A stretch of 64,000 nt of DNA from the NCBI GenBank assembly GCA_900066355.1, contig FMEL01000011.1:62001-126000 (forward strand), read 5' to 3'. The stretch is from an uncultured Ruminococcus sp. GTDB lineage: Bacteria; Bacillota; Clostridia; Lachnospirales; Lachnospiraceae. The first letter of the stretch is position 1; each line of letters begins with the position of its first letter. Positions 1 through 8,536 of this stretch are shown in pieces. The position numbers and the translations under genes are program-made. The notes beneath the pieces are model-generated. The model did not search any database. It was not told where the DNA came from and saw nothing but the letters and a program-made list of their open reading frames with translations.

Positions 1-2478
1 CCGTGGACACTTCCGTCCAACGTTGCACTTTGCGTAAATCCGGATGAGACTTACTGCAAAGTAAAAGCAGCAGACGGTTATACTTATTACATGGCAGAAG
101 CTTTACTTGATAAAGTGCTCGGCAAACTTGGATCCGAAGAAACACCGGCATACGAAGTACTTGAGAAATATATTGGTAAAGATCTGGAATACAAAGAATA
201 TGAGCCGCTCTTTGCATGTGCAGGAGAGGCAGCAGCAAAACAGAAAAAGAAAGCTCACTTCGTTACAGCAGATAACTATGTAACTATGAGTGATGGTACC
301 GGTATCGTTCATATCGCACCGGCATTCGGTGAAGACGACAGCCGTATCGGACGTAACTATGATCTTCCGTTTGTACAGTTTGTAGACGGTAAAGGTGATA
401 TGACAGCAGAGACTCCATATGCAGGAATCTTTGTAAAGAAAGCTGATCCGCTTGTACTTCAGGATCTTGACAAAGAAGGAAAACTCTTTGATGCACCGAA
501 ATTTGAGCATGACTATCCGCATTGCTGGAGATGTGATACACCACTGATCTACTATGCACGTGAATCCTGGTTCATTAAGATGACTGCAGTCAAAGATGAC
601 CTGATTCGCAACAACAACACCATCAACTGGATTCCGGAGAGCATCGGTAAGGGACGTTTCGGCGACTGGCTGGAAAACGTTCAGGACTGGGGTATTTCCA
701 GAAACCGTTACTGGGGAACACCACTGAACATCTGGCAGTGTGAATGCGGACATATGCATTCTATCGGAAGCCGCCAGGAACTCTTCGAGATGAGCGGTGA
801 CGAAAAAGCCAAAACAGTAGAGCTTCACCGTCCATATATCGATGAGATCACACTGAAATGCCCGGAATGTGGTGGAACTATGCACCGTGTACCGGAGGTA
901 ATTGACTGCTGGTTTGATTCAGGAGCAATGCCTTTTGCACAGCATCATTATCCATTTGAAAATAAAGAACTCTTTGAAAAACAGTTCCCGGCAGATTTTA
1001 TTTCTGAAGCTGTTGACCAGACAAGAGGATGGTTCTATTCTCTGCTTGCCGAGTCTACGATCCTGTTTAATCAGGCTCCATACAAGAACGTTATCGTTCT
1101 CGGACACGTACAGGATGAGAATGGTCAAAAGATGAGTAAATCCAAGGGAAATGCTGTCGATCCGTTTGATGCACTTGAGAAATACGGTGCAGATGCAATT
1201 CGCTGGTATTTCTATATCAACAGTGCTCCGTGGCTGCCGAACCGTTTCCATGGCAAGGCTGTTCAGGAAGGACAGCGTAAGTTCATGGGTACTCTGTGGA
1301 ATACTTATGCATTCTTTGTACTGTACGCAAACATTGACAATTTTGACGCAACAAAATATACTTTAGATTATGACAATCTTCCGGTTATGGATAAATGGCT
1401 TTTAAGCAAGCTCAACTCCGTAGTGAAGACTGTCGATGACTGCCTTGCAAACTACAAGATTCCGGAAAGTGCAAGAGCACTGCAGGAATTTGTAGATGAG
1501 ATGAGTAACTGGTATGTAAGAAGAAGCCGTGAACGTTTCTGGGCAAAAGGCATGGAGCAGGATAAGATCAATGCTTACATGACACTTTATACTGCACTGG
1601 TAACAATTTCCAAAGCAGCAGCTCCGATGATTCCGTTTATGACAGAAGAAATCTACCAGAACCTTGTAAGAAGCATTGATAAAGAGGCAATCGAAAGTAT
1701 CCATCTCTGCGACTTCCCGGAAGTAAAAGAAGAGTGGATCGACAAAGAGCTGGAAGATGACATGGAAGAACTCCTCAAGATCGTTGTTCTTGGACGTGCA
1801 GCAAGAAATACTGCAAATATCAAGAACCGTCAGCCGATCGGTACAATGTACGTAAAAGCGGACAAAGAAATGGGTGAGTTCTATACAGACATCATTGCAG
1901 ATGAGCTGAATGTCAAAGAAGTAAAATTCGCCAGCGATGTAGAATCCTTTATTTCTTACAGCTTCAAGCCGCAGCTCCGTACAGTAGGACCAAAATACGG
2001 TAAACTTCTGAACGGTATCCGTAAGGCACTTTCAGAGATCAATGGAACAGAAGCTATGAATGAGCTGAGAACCACAGGTCTTCTGACGCTGGATATTGAT
2101 GGAAACAAGGCAGAACTTTCTGAGGAAGACTTATTGATCGAGACTGCACAGACAGAAGGTTATGTAACAGAAGCAGACGGTGATATTTCCGTAGTTCTTG
2201 ATACAAATCTGACACCTGAGCTGATCGAAGAGGGCTTTGTCCGCGAGATCGTCAGCAAGGTACAGACCATGAGAAAAGAAGCTGGATTTGAAGTTATGGA
2301 TAAGATCCATATCTATGCAAAAGACAATGATAAGATTCTTGAGCTCATGAAGAACCACAAAGAGGAAATCATGTCTGAAGTACTGGCAGAGGATATGACT
2401 CTGGGCACAACCGATGGCTATGTAAAAGAATGGAACATCAACAAAGAGCCAGTTGTTCTTGGTGTTGCAAAAATGTAA
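1..2478 (+). CDS. ileS: Isoleucyl-tRNA synthetase, 5'-truncated by window edge
   Basis: This enzyme charges tRNA-Ile with isoleucine in the cytoplasm. The reading frame is open from base 1, so the gene starts upstream and 825 residues are visible. The first visible residues are the editing-domain signature PWTLPSN. The class I KMSKS loop is encoded at about 1129-1143, followed by the anticodon-binding helical domain. The tail (ELIEEGFVREIVSKVQTMRK, about 2218-2277) resembles the C-terminal extension of the eukaryal-like IleRS type (often called IleS2). The HIGH motif must lie upstream of the window. The family call is certain; the subtype is inferred from the tail and would predict low mupirocin sensitivity. 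Confidence 0.97.
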   Translation, partial: PWTLPSNVALCVNPDETYCKVKAADGYTYYMAEALLDKVLGKLGSEETPAYEVLEKYIGKDLEYKEYEPLFACAGEAAAKQKKKAHFVTADNYVTMSDGTGIVHIAPAFGEDDSRIGRNYDLPFVQFVDGKGDMTAETPYAGIFVKKADPLVLQDLDKEGKLFDAPKFEHDYPHCWRCDTPLIYYARESWFIKMTAVKDDLIRNNNTINWIPESIGKGRFGDWLENVQDWGISRNRYWGTPLNIWQCECGHMHSIGSRQELFEMSGDEKAKTVELHRPYIDEITLKCPECGGTMHRVPEVIDCWFDSGAMPFAQHHYPFENKELFEKQFPADFISEAVDQTRGWFYSLLAESTILFNQAPYKNVIVLGHVQDENGQKMSKSKGNAVDPFDALEKYGADAIRWYFYINSAPWLPNRFHGKAVQEGQRKFMGTLWNTYAFFVLYANIDNFDATKYTLDYDNLPVMDKWLLSKLNSVVKTVDDCLANYKIPESARALQEFVDEMSNWYVRRSRERFWAKGMEQDKINAYMTLYTALVTISKAAAPMIPFMTEEIYQNLVRSIDKEAIESIHLCDFPEVKEEWIDKELEDDMEELLKIVVLGRAARNTANIKNRQPIGTMYVKADKEMGEFYTDIIADELNVKEVKFASDVESFISYSFKPQLRTVGPKYGKLLNGIRKALSEINGTEAMNELRTTGLLTLDIDGNKAELSEEDLLIETAQTEGYVTEADGDISVVLDTNLTPELIEEGFVREIVSKVQTMRKEAGFEVMDKIHIYAKDNDKILELMKNHKEEIMSEVLAEDMTLGTTDGYVKEWNINKEPVVLGVAKM

Positions 2479-2491
2479 TTTGTAAACAATA

Positions 2492-2516
2492 CATGCCCGG
2501 TAATTTACCGGGCATG
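2492..2516 (+). terminator. Stem-loop after ileS
   Basis: A near-perfect inverted repeat (CATGCCCGGTAA / TTACCGGGCATG) starts 13 bases after the ileS stop codon. It is a strong hairpin but is not followed by a T-run, so it may be an mRNA-stabilising or weak termination structure rather than a classical intrinsic terminator. Confidence 0.45.
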
Positions 2517-2543
2517 ATTCGTGAAATTTGGGGAACAAAAAGC

Positions 2544-2557
2544 GCAGCTTAAGCTGC
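2544..2557. promoter_or_regulatory. 14-bp perfect palindrome in glgP leader
   Basis: GCAGCTTAAGCTGC is a perfect palindrome ending five bases before the AAGGAGGA ribosome binding site of glgP. It could be a protein operator or a small leader hairpin. No further copy was noticed in the window. Confidence 0.25.
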
Positions 2558-2576
2558 ACAATAAGGAGGAAATGCG

Positions 2577-5033
2577 ATGATCGACAAGCAGTTAAAAAAA
2601 GAAGCTTTCAAAGAGAGCGTAAAGGAAAATGTCAAATTTCTGTATCGTAAAAAACTCGAAGAAGCTACACAGGAACAGATTTTCCAGGCTGTATGTTACA
2701 CCGTAAAAGATGTTATCATTGATAACTGGCTGGAAACACAGAATGCATACAAAGAGCAGGATCCGAAAACGGTTTATTACATGTCCATGGAATTTCTGAT
2801 GGGACGTGCTCTTGGAAACAATCTGATCAACCTGACTGCATACAAAGAAGTAAAAGAAGCTCTGGATGAACTTGGTCTTGATCTCAACGTGATCGAAGAT
2901 CAGGAGCCGGACCCGGCACTTGGTAACGGTGGTCTGGGACGTCTTGCAGCATGCTTCCTTGATTCTCTTGCAACTCTGAATTACAGTGCATATGGATGCG
3001 GTATCCGTTATCGTTACGGTATGTTCAAACAGCAGATCAAAGATGGATATCAGGTAGAAGTACCGGATAACTGGCTGAAAGATGGATATCCGTTCGAACT
3101 TCGTCGCCCGGAATATGCAAAAGAAGTTCATTTCGGTGGATATGTTGACGTTGAATATGATCCGGCAACAGGATCAAACAAATTTATCCACAAGGGATAT
3201 CAGGCAGTAAAAGCTGTTCCGTTTGATATGCCGATCGTTGGATATAACAACAAAATCGTCAACACATTAAGAATCTGGGATGCAGAGCCAATCGTAGATT
3301 TCGAGCTTGATTCCTTCGATAAAGGTGATTACAAAAAAGCAGTTGAGCAGGAAAACCTTGCTCGCAATATCGTTGAGGTGCTTTATCCGAACGACAACCA
3401 CATGGCAGGTAAAGAACTGCGTCTGAAACAGCAGTATTTCTTTGTATCTGCAAGTCTTCAGGCTGCTATCGCAAAATACAAAAAGAACCACAAAGATATC
3501 ATGAAACTGCACGAAAAAGTTACTTTCCAGATGAACGATACTCATCCGACTGTAGCTGTTGCAGAACTTATGCGTATCCTTATGGATGAAGAAGGACTCG
3601 GATGGGATGATGCATGGGCTGTCACAACAAAATGTGTTGCTTACACAAACCATACTATTATGGCAGAAGCACTTGAAAAATGGCCGGTTGAGCTGTTCTC
3701 CAGACTGCTTCCGCGTGTATACCAGATCATCGAAGAGATCAACCGTCGTTTCATTCTTGAGATTCAGGAAAAATATCCTGGAAACTATGACAAGATCAAG
3801 AAGATGGCGATTCTCTATGACGGACAGGTCAAAATGGCACATCTTGCAATCGTTGCAGGATACTCTGTAAACGGTGTTGCAAAACTTCATACAGAAATTC
3901 TTAAGAAACAGGAACTGAAAGATTTCTACGAAATGATGCCGGAGAAATTCAACAACAAAACAAACGGTATCACACAGAGACGTTTCCTGCTTCACGGAAA
4001 CCAGCTTCTTGCAGACTGGGTAACCGATCACATCGGACCGGAATGGATCACAGATCTTTCTCAGATCAGCAAACTGAAAGTTTATGTGGATGATGAAAAA
4101 GCACAGCAGGAATTCATGAACATCAAATACCAGAACAAAGTTCGTCTGGCAAAATACATCCTTGAGCACAATGGAGTAGAAGTAAATCCACGTTCTATCT
4201 TTGACGTTCAGGTTAAGAGACTTCATGAGTATAAACGTCAGCTTTTGAACATCCTTCATGTGATTTATCTGTATGACCAGATCAAGAAACATCCGGAAAT
4301 GGATTTCTACCCAAGAACATTTATCTTTGGAGCAAAAGCATCTGCAGGTTATGCACGTGCTAAGAAAATCATTAAACTGATCAACTCAGTAGCAGATGTT
4401 GTCAACAATGATGCTTCTATCGAAGGCAAGCTGAAAGTTGTATTTATCGAGAACTATCGTGTATCCAACGCTGAGATGATCTTTGCAGCAGCAGATGTTT
4501 CCGAGCAGATTTCTACTGCAAGTAAAGAGGCTTCCGGTACAGGTAACATGAAGTTCATGCTGAATGGTGCACCGACTCTTGGAACCATGGATGGTGCAAA
4601 TGTTGAGATCGTGGATGAAGTAGGTAAAGAAAATGCATTTATCTTCGGTCTGAGTGCAGACGAAGTTATCAATTACGAAAACAATGGCGGATATGATCCG
4701 AGAGTTATCTACAACACAGACGATGAAATCCGTCAGGTGCTGACTGAGCTTGTTAACGGAACTTTCTCTTCTGATACAGAACTGTTCCGTGATCTGTATA
4801 ATTCTCTTCTTAACCAGAACGGTGGAGAGAGAGCAGACCAGTACTTCATTCTTGCTGATTTCCGTTCTTATGCAGCAGCGCAGAAGAAAGTGGAAGAAGC
4901 ATACAAAGACGAAAAAGGCTGGGCTCGTATGGCAATGCTGAATACAGCGTGCGCAGGTAAGTTCACATCCGACAGAACGATCGAAGAGTATGTGGAAGAT
5001 ATCTGGCATCTGGATAAGGTTTTTGTAAAGTAA
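2577..5033 (+). CDS. glgP: Glycogen/maltodextrin phosphorylase
   Basis: This cytoplasmic GT35 enzyme releases glucose-1-phosphate from alpha-1,4-glucans. The 818-residue length is normal for the family. The pyridoxal-phosphate signature EASGTGNMK lies at about residues 651-659, with Lys659 the expected PLP-binding lysine. The active-site stretch DPALGNGGLGRLAACFLDSL is near residue 110. A strong AAGGAGGA (2563-2570) sits six bases before the ATG. The gene follows ileS by about 100 bp. The branching enzyme glgB lies at 26830, so glycogen metabolism is present but the genes are not in one operon here. Confidence 0.96.
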   Translation: MIDKQLKKEAFKESVKENVKFLYRKKLEEATQEQIFQAVCYTVKDVIIDNWLETQNAYKEQDPKTVYYMSMEFLMGRALGNNLINLTAYKEVKEALDELGLDLNVIEDQEPDPALGNGGLGRLAACFLDSLATLNYSAYGCGIRYRYGMFKQQIKDGYQVEVPDNWLKDGYPFELRRPEYAKEVHFGGYVDVEYDPATGSNKFIHKGYQAVKAVPFDMPIVGYNNKIVNTLRIWDAEPIVDFELDSFDKGDYKKAVEQENLARNIVEVLYPNDNHMAGKELRLKQQYFFVSASLQAAIAKYKKNHKDIMKLHEKVTFQMNDTHPTVAVAELMRILMDEEGLGWDDAWAVTTKCVAYTNHTIMAEALEKWPVELFSRLLPRVYQIIEEINRRFILEIQEKYPGNYDKIKKMAILYDGQVKMAHLAIVAGYSVNGVAKLHTEILKKQELKDFYEMMPEKFNNKTNGITQRRFLLHGNQLLADWVTDHIGPEWITDLSQISKLKVYVDDEKAQQEFMNIKYQNKVRLAKYILEHNGVEVNPRSIFDVQVKRLHEYKRQLLNILHVIYLYDQIKKHPEMDFYPRTFIFGAKASAGYARAKKIIKLINSVADVVNNDASIEGKLKVVFIENYRVSNAEMIFAAADVSEQISTASKEASGTGNMKFMLNGAPTLGTMDGANVEIVDEVGKENAFIFGLSADEVINYENNGGYDPRVIYNTDDEIRQVLTELVNGTFSSDTELFRDLYNSLLNQNGGERADQYFILADFRSYAAAQKKVEEAYKDEKGWARMAMLNTACAGKFTSDRTIEEYVEDIWHLDKVFVK

Positions 5034-5071
5034 AAAAATTATAAAAAAGTGTTTTTAAAATATTCTGCAAA

Positions 5072-5111
5072 GGGGACTTCGCCAGTCCCCTCTGCACACC
5101 CCTGGGCCTTT
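5072..5111 (+). terminator. Likely terminator after glgP
   Basis: GGGGACT (5072-5078) pairs with AGTCCCC (5084-5090). A short T-run (5107-5111) follows at some distance. Termination after glgP is plausible but the spacing is not textbook. Confidence 0.45.
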
Positions 5112-5407
5112 TTAGGATTTCTACGTGTTATAAGTCGGGAGAGAATGGATTAGGGTTCGAACGCCTGGTTATAGTGTGGGGAAGATATCCTGTGTGGGGG
5201 ACGAATACAGGGAAAATGAAGATGGTAAAAGACTGGATTCTTTGAAAAAAGGGTCTGGTCTTTTCTTTTAGAGAAAATGCAGAAATGTGAGAAGGTTAGA
5301 CTTCGAAATGGAAGTCTGGACTTTGGGTTTTAAGAAAAAGTGTGAATATGGAGAAGGCGGAGATATATAAAATAAAGGGAGAGGGAATGGTTTTTGGGGG
5401 TACAGAA
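5112..5407. other. Gene-free stretch between glgP and spmA
   Basis: No supported gene, RNA or repeat was found here. Local G-rich and A-rich patches occur. A short GGTTCGAAC string resembles a tRNA T-loop, but no flanking tRNA arms pair. A GTG at 5342 and an ATG at 5387 are in frame with spmA but are weaker start candidates than 5408. Confidence 0.5.
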
Positions 5408-6052
5408 ATGGCGTATCTATGGGGTGGGATGCTTCTGATCGGGATTGTGTATGGTGTGCTGTCAGGAAATGTGGATGAAGTTACGAAGGCGTTTGTGTCG
5501 TGTTCGGGGGAAGCAGTCAGTCTTTGTATTTCAATGGCGGGGATCACAGCGATGTGGACAGGGATGATGAAAATTGCGGAGGCTTCCGGGCAGGTTGCGG
5601 GGCTGGCGGACAAGATGAGACCACTGATAAGGTTTTTGTTTCCGAAACTGGACACAGAATCGAAAGCGGCGCATTACATATGTCTAAATTTTCTTTCAAA
5701 TGTGCTTGGATTGTCATGGGCGAGTACAAGTTCGGGTCTGTGCGCGATGAAGGAGTTGAAAGAGCTTCAGTTGCGGAAGGAAAGTACAGTAGCAGGAACG
5801 GCACATGACAGAAAGAAAAACGGCATTGGAAATATCGGAATAACTGCCAGTAATGAAATGTGCACGTTTCTGATCATCAATGTTTCTTCCCTGCAGCTGA
5901 TTCCTGTGAATATGATCGCTTATCGGGCGAAATATGGAAGTGCGGATCCGACGGCAATCGTAGGACCGGCAATCCTTGCCACCGCTGTCAGCACTACAGT
6001 GGCAGTGATTTTCTGTAAGGTTGTACAAAACGTAAAAAGGTTACGCAACTGA
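5408..6052 (+). CDS. spmA: Spore maturation protein A
   Basis: This is a multi-pass membrane protein of the nucleoside-recognition (Gate) family. In Bacillus, SpmA and SpmB act together in spore core dehydration. The sequence begins with a membrane segment (MAYLWGGMLLIGIVYG) and contains the family stretches ISMAGITAMWTGMMKIAE and NVLGLSWASTSSGLCAMKEL. The chosen ATG has a GGGGGT ribosome binding site seven bases upstream and matches the usual short N-terminus. A GTG at 5342 would add 22 residues. The product is 214 residues, normal for SpmA. The gene is convergent with spmB instead of preceding it in an operon. Confidence 0.88.
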   Translation: MAYLWGGMLLIGIVYGVLSGNVDEVTKAFVSCSGEAVSLCISMAGITAMWTGMMKIAEASGQVAGLADKMRPLIRFLFPKLDTESKAAHYICLNFLSNVLGLSWASTSSGLCAMKELKELQLRKESTVAGTAHDRKKNGIGNIGITASNEMCTFLIINVSSLQLIPVNMIAYRAKYGSADPTAIVGPAILATAVSTTVAVIFCKVVQNVKRLRN

Positions 6053-6135
6053 CAAGCTTCGACATAATTGCAGTACATTATGTGCTGTGGTAAAACTGTT
6101 ACCGCCTCCCACCGGTACGGAAAGGAGGTGAGAAT

Positions 6136-6222
6136 ATGGATGGAATAATCGGCTTTATACTCACTGTCATGGCTGGTGTAGCGTGTTATTGCATCAACAA
6201 ATGGCTGGATGGTGACAAATAG
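6136..6222 (+). CDS. Tiny membrane peptide, putative type I toxin
   Basis: This 28-residue frame has an excellent ribosome binding site (AAAGGAGGTGAG, 6121-6132). It encodes a short acidic start, one hydrophobic helix (IIGFILTVMAGVACYCI) and a charged tail (NKWLDGDK). That layout is typical of small hydrophobic toxins of type I toxin-antitoxin systems in Firmicutes. Three bases after the stop codon lies GGTGACCAGC (6225-6234), also found downstream of the holin-like toxin gene at 53179-53262. A strong terminator follows at 6269-6303. No experimentally known family name can be given from memory; function is inferred from architecture. Confidence 0.6.
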   Translation: MDGIIGFILTVMAGVACYCINKWLDGDK

Positions 6223-6268
6223 TCGGTGACCAGCCTGTGGAATAAGCCACCATAAAAAACGGAATAGA

Positions 6269-6303
6269 AAACCCCTCGGAATGACGGTCCGAGGGGTTTT
6301 TGT
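6269..6303. terminator. Strong bidirectional terminator
   Basis: ACCCCTCGGA and TCCGAGGGGT form a 10-bp GC-rich stem with a 7-base loop. It is flanked by A-run and T-run, so it can act in both directions. It ends the small-peptide transcript on the plus strand and any minus-strand RNA started from the promoter near 6340-6368. Confidence 0.85.
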
Positions 6304-6336
6304 TTTGGTACTTGGATAGAATAATAAGCTTCTGCT

Positions 6337-6368
6337 GACATTATAGCATATGTTATAATGTCTTACAA
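6337..6368 (-). promoter_or_regulatory. Minus-strand promoter inside an inverted repeat
   Basis: On the minus strand TTGTAA (6368-6363) and TATAAT (6345-6340) are 17 bases apart. The -10 box is part of an inverted repeat, GACATTATA (6337-6345) and TATAATGTC (6354-6362), which also creates a TATAAT on the plus strand. The predicted minus-strand RNA would start near 6333 and stop at the terminator 6269-6303, making a short RNA antisense to the 3' end of the small-peptide mRNA. Confidence 0.5.
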
Positions 6369-6420
6369 TATACGAAAATGAAAATCGTTTGACAAGATTC
6401 GACAAAATCCGCCATGAAAT

Positions 6421-6948
6421 TTACAATAAAAATTGAACGATGCACACAGCAGCCACCATCCCGGCAAGTGAGGCAAGCAATGCCCCCGGCAGTGTGTATC
6501 GGGTTTTCTGTACTCCGACAGAACCGAAATAGACACTCATACAGTAAAAAACACTTTCCGTTGCGCTTAACATCAACGCAGCCATCAGTCCGGTCGGGGA
6601 GTCTGTTCCAAATTGTTTAAAAATATCCAGAAGCAGACCTGTCGCGGCACTGGAAGAAAAAAGTCTCACCAGTCCCAGCGGAAAAAGTTCCGGTGCAATG
6701 CCAAGCGCCCCGGATGCTTTTGAAAGTATGCTGCCCAGAAAATCAAGAAAACCTGACGCGCGCAGCACACCGACTGAAGTCATCAGTCCGATCAGAGTCG
6801 GCACAAGTCTCCATACGATTTTTAATCCTTCTTCTGCCCCCTCCAGAAAATCACCATAAATATTTCTTTTTGCGATCAGTCCGTAACCCAGTATGTACAA
6901 AATTAAAACAGGTATCATAAATACAGAAATGTAAGAAATAAATCTCAT
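6421..6948 (-). CDS. spmB: Spore maturation protein B
   Basis: A 175-residue multi-pass membrane protein of the nucleoside-recognition/Gate family. It contains the typical SpmB stretches EGLKIVWRLVPTLIGLM and LMLSATESVFYCMSVYFGSV. SpmB works with SpmA during late spore maturation in Bacillus. The ATG at 6948 has an AGGAAT-type ribosome binding site. The length is as expected for SpmB. The gene runs towards spmA, with the small-peptide locus in between, so the two partners cannot be cotranscribed. Confidence 0.9.
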   Translation of the reverse strand: MRFISYISVFMIPVLILYILGYGLIAKRNIYGDFLEGAEEGLKIVWRLVPTLIGLMTSVGVLRASGFLDFLGSILSKASGALGIAPELFPLGLVRLFSSSAATGLLLDIFKQFGTDSPTGLMAALMLSATESVFYCMSVYFGSVGVQKTRYTLPGALLASLAGMVAAVCIVQFLL

Positions 6949-7081
6949 AGAAAAATTCCTCTTATCTGTAGTTATGATACCTTATGAAGGGTACACTATG
7001 ATTTATGTATGATTTGTCATTTATATCTGAATATCAGAAACGTAAAGATAAACAACGGATGTCGTTTTTCTTTCTGTATTA

Positions 7082-8317
7082 TTATCCGATATGAGCAGCG
7101 CCTACGGCACGGATGTCCATTGGATATACATTTTCTCTACCGACAAATCTGGAAATGTATTCTACATAATTATCCTGCTCTTTTTCTGGAACGATAGCTG
7201 CAATAACACCGGCAAAACCACCGCCATGAACACGGCATACACCGGCACCGATTTTTTTCAGGAAAAGCTGTGTCAGAGCAAGGGTTCTTGTGATCTTCTG
7301 CTCATGGAAATCCTTCATGGTATAGCAGTTCTGCAGAAGCTCCCATGAAGAAGTACCGGATTCATTTACCAGTTCCAGGAATTTCTTATAATCTTCGTGA
7401 TGGATCGCATCTGCCGCATCCTCTACACGGGTAGTTTCTCCGAAGAAATGAAGTGCACGAAGAACAGCTCTGTCATCCTCGATCTCATTGCAGTGCTCAA
7501 GAAGCGCATCCACGTTTGTCTCGTGAAGAAGTTCCACGCCAAGTACTTTGGCAACGGCTTTCATCTCGCCCGGAATTTCAGAATACTCCTGGCTGAGATC
7601 TGCATGACCTTTTCCGGTGTTTACGATAACCAGTTTGTAACCAAATTTACCGAAGGAGAAATCAAGTTTGCTGTATTTCAGATTGTCTCTGTCTGCGAAA
7701 TCAAACAGAACCGGACCACCTACGGCACATGCCATCTGATCCATCATTCCGGAAGCCTTGTCCCAGTATACATTCTCTGCATACTGACCGATCTTAGCAT
7801 AATCGTTGTAGGACATTTTGCTGTCATTGAAGAAATAGTCAATGATCGTACAGATCAGCATTTCAAAAGATGCGGATGAGCTGACACCTGCGGCTGCAAT
7901 AACATTTGTACTCACATAAGCATCAAAACCAGATACTTTGAATCCATTTTTCTGTGCGCCTTCCATCATACCGGCAACAAGTGCAACGGTTCCTTTTTTA
8001 TAATTATTTTTGCTGAGTTTGGTGAGGTCTACAACAATCTCATCTCTGTAGCCTTCACTTGTGATATGAATTACCTGTGTATCATTCGGGTATGCAGCTC
8101 CTATGGTATCAAGGTTGATACTTCCTGCAATTACTTTACCACCATTGTGATCTGTATGGTTTCCGATAATTTCAGTTCTTCCGGCTGAAGTAAAGTATTC
8201 TGCTTTGTCCTGTTTGTAGATTTTCTCAAAATGATCTGCAAGATCTTTAAAACGGGCACCGCTTACTTCGGTCTCTCCGTAAATTTCCTGAAGTTTTGTT
8301 GTTTCCGGTAAATTCAT
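7082..8317 (-). CDS. galK: Galactokinase
   Basis: This cytoplasmic GHMP kinase phosphorylates galactose to galactose-1-phosphate in the Leloir pathway. The galactokinase signature GRTEIIGNHTDHNGG is near residues 46-60. The GHMP ATP loop appears as GVSSSASFE, and the C-terminal glycine motif GGGFAGVIAAI is present. The protein has 411 residues, near the usual 390-430. GTAAAAGGAGAG precedes the ATG. No galT or galE is adjacent. The divergent AraC-type regulator at 8537 is a plausible controller. Confidence 0.95.
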   Translation of the reverse strand: MNLPETTKLQEIYGETEVSGARFKDLADHFEKIYKQDKAEYFTSAGRTEIIGNHTDHNGGKVIAGSINLDTIGAAYPNDTQVIHITSEGYRDEIVVDLTKLSKNNYKKGTVALVAGMMEGAQKNGFKVSGFDAYVSTNVIAAAGVSSSASFEMLICTIIDYFFNDSKMSYNDYAKIGQYAENVYWDKASGMMDQMACAVGGPVLFDFADRDNLKYSKLDFSFGKFGYKLVIVNTGKGHADLSQEYSEIPGEMKAVAKVLGVELLHETNVDALLEHCNEIEDDRAVLRALHFFGETTRVEDAADAIHHEDYKKFLELVNESGTSSWELLQNCYTMKDFHEQKITRTLALTQLFLKKIGAGVCRVHGGGFAGVIAAIVPEKEQDNYVEYISRFVGRENVYPMDIRAVGAAHIG

Positions 8318-8536
8318 GACTTTGCTCTCCTTTTACATTATATTTTCTGTGCTTTTTATACGTTCGTTTGCTTTATAAATTTATTATACTGTTTTTTTCA
8401 TAAATTACCTTAATTAATCTGCGAAAAAAAAGTAAAATATTGCGTTCTTCCTGATTTTTTGTGTATAATAAAGGTAATTTTCTGCGTTTAGTTTAATGTA
8501 GTATTTTTTAGTTAGTACAGAGGAGATTGATTACCT
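8318..8536. promoter_or_regulatory. Divergent galK/araC promoter region
   Basis: This 219-bp AT-rich spacer separates two divergent genes. On the plus strand TTGCGT (8440-8445) and TATAAT (8464-8469) are 18 bases apart and fit a promoter for the AraC-type gene. On the minus strand TATAAT (8388-8383) is a candidate -10 for galK, without a clear -35. Confidence 0.5.

Noticed and set aside
103..885. 260-codon minus-strand frame opposite ileS
   Set aside because: It is Cys/Phe-rich shadow sequence without a ribosome binding site or recognisable domain.
3267..4292. 341-codon minus-strand frame opposite glgP
   Set aside because: It is fully contained in glgP and has a Phe/Cys/Ile-biased composition typical of antisense shadows.
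5155..5175. GGTTCGAAC T-loop-like string suggesting a tRNA
   Set aside because: The flanking bases do not form a T-stem (the closing pair would be G-G), and no anticodon or acceptor arm can be folded.
7397..7879. 160-codon frame opposite galK
   Set aside because: It lies entirely inside the well-supported galK gene on the other strand.
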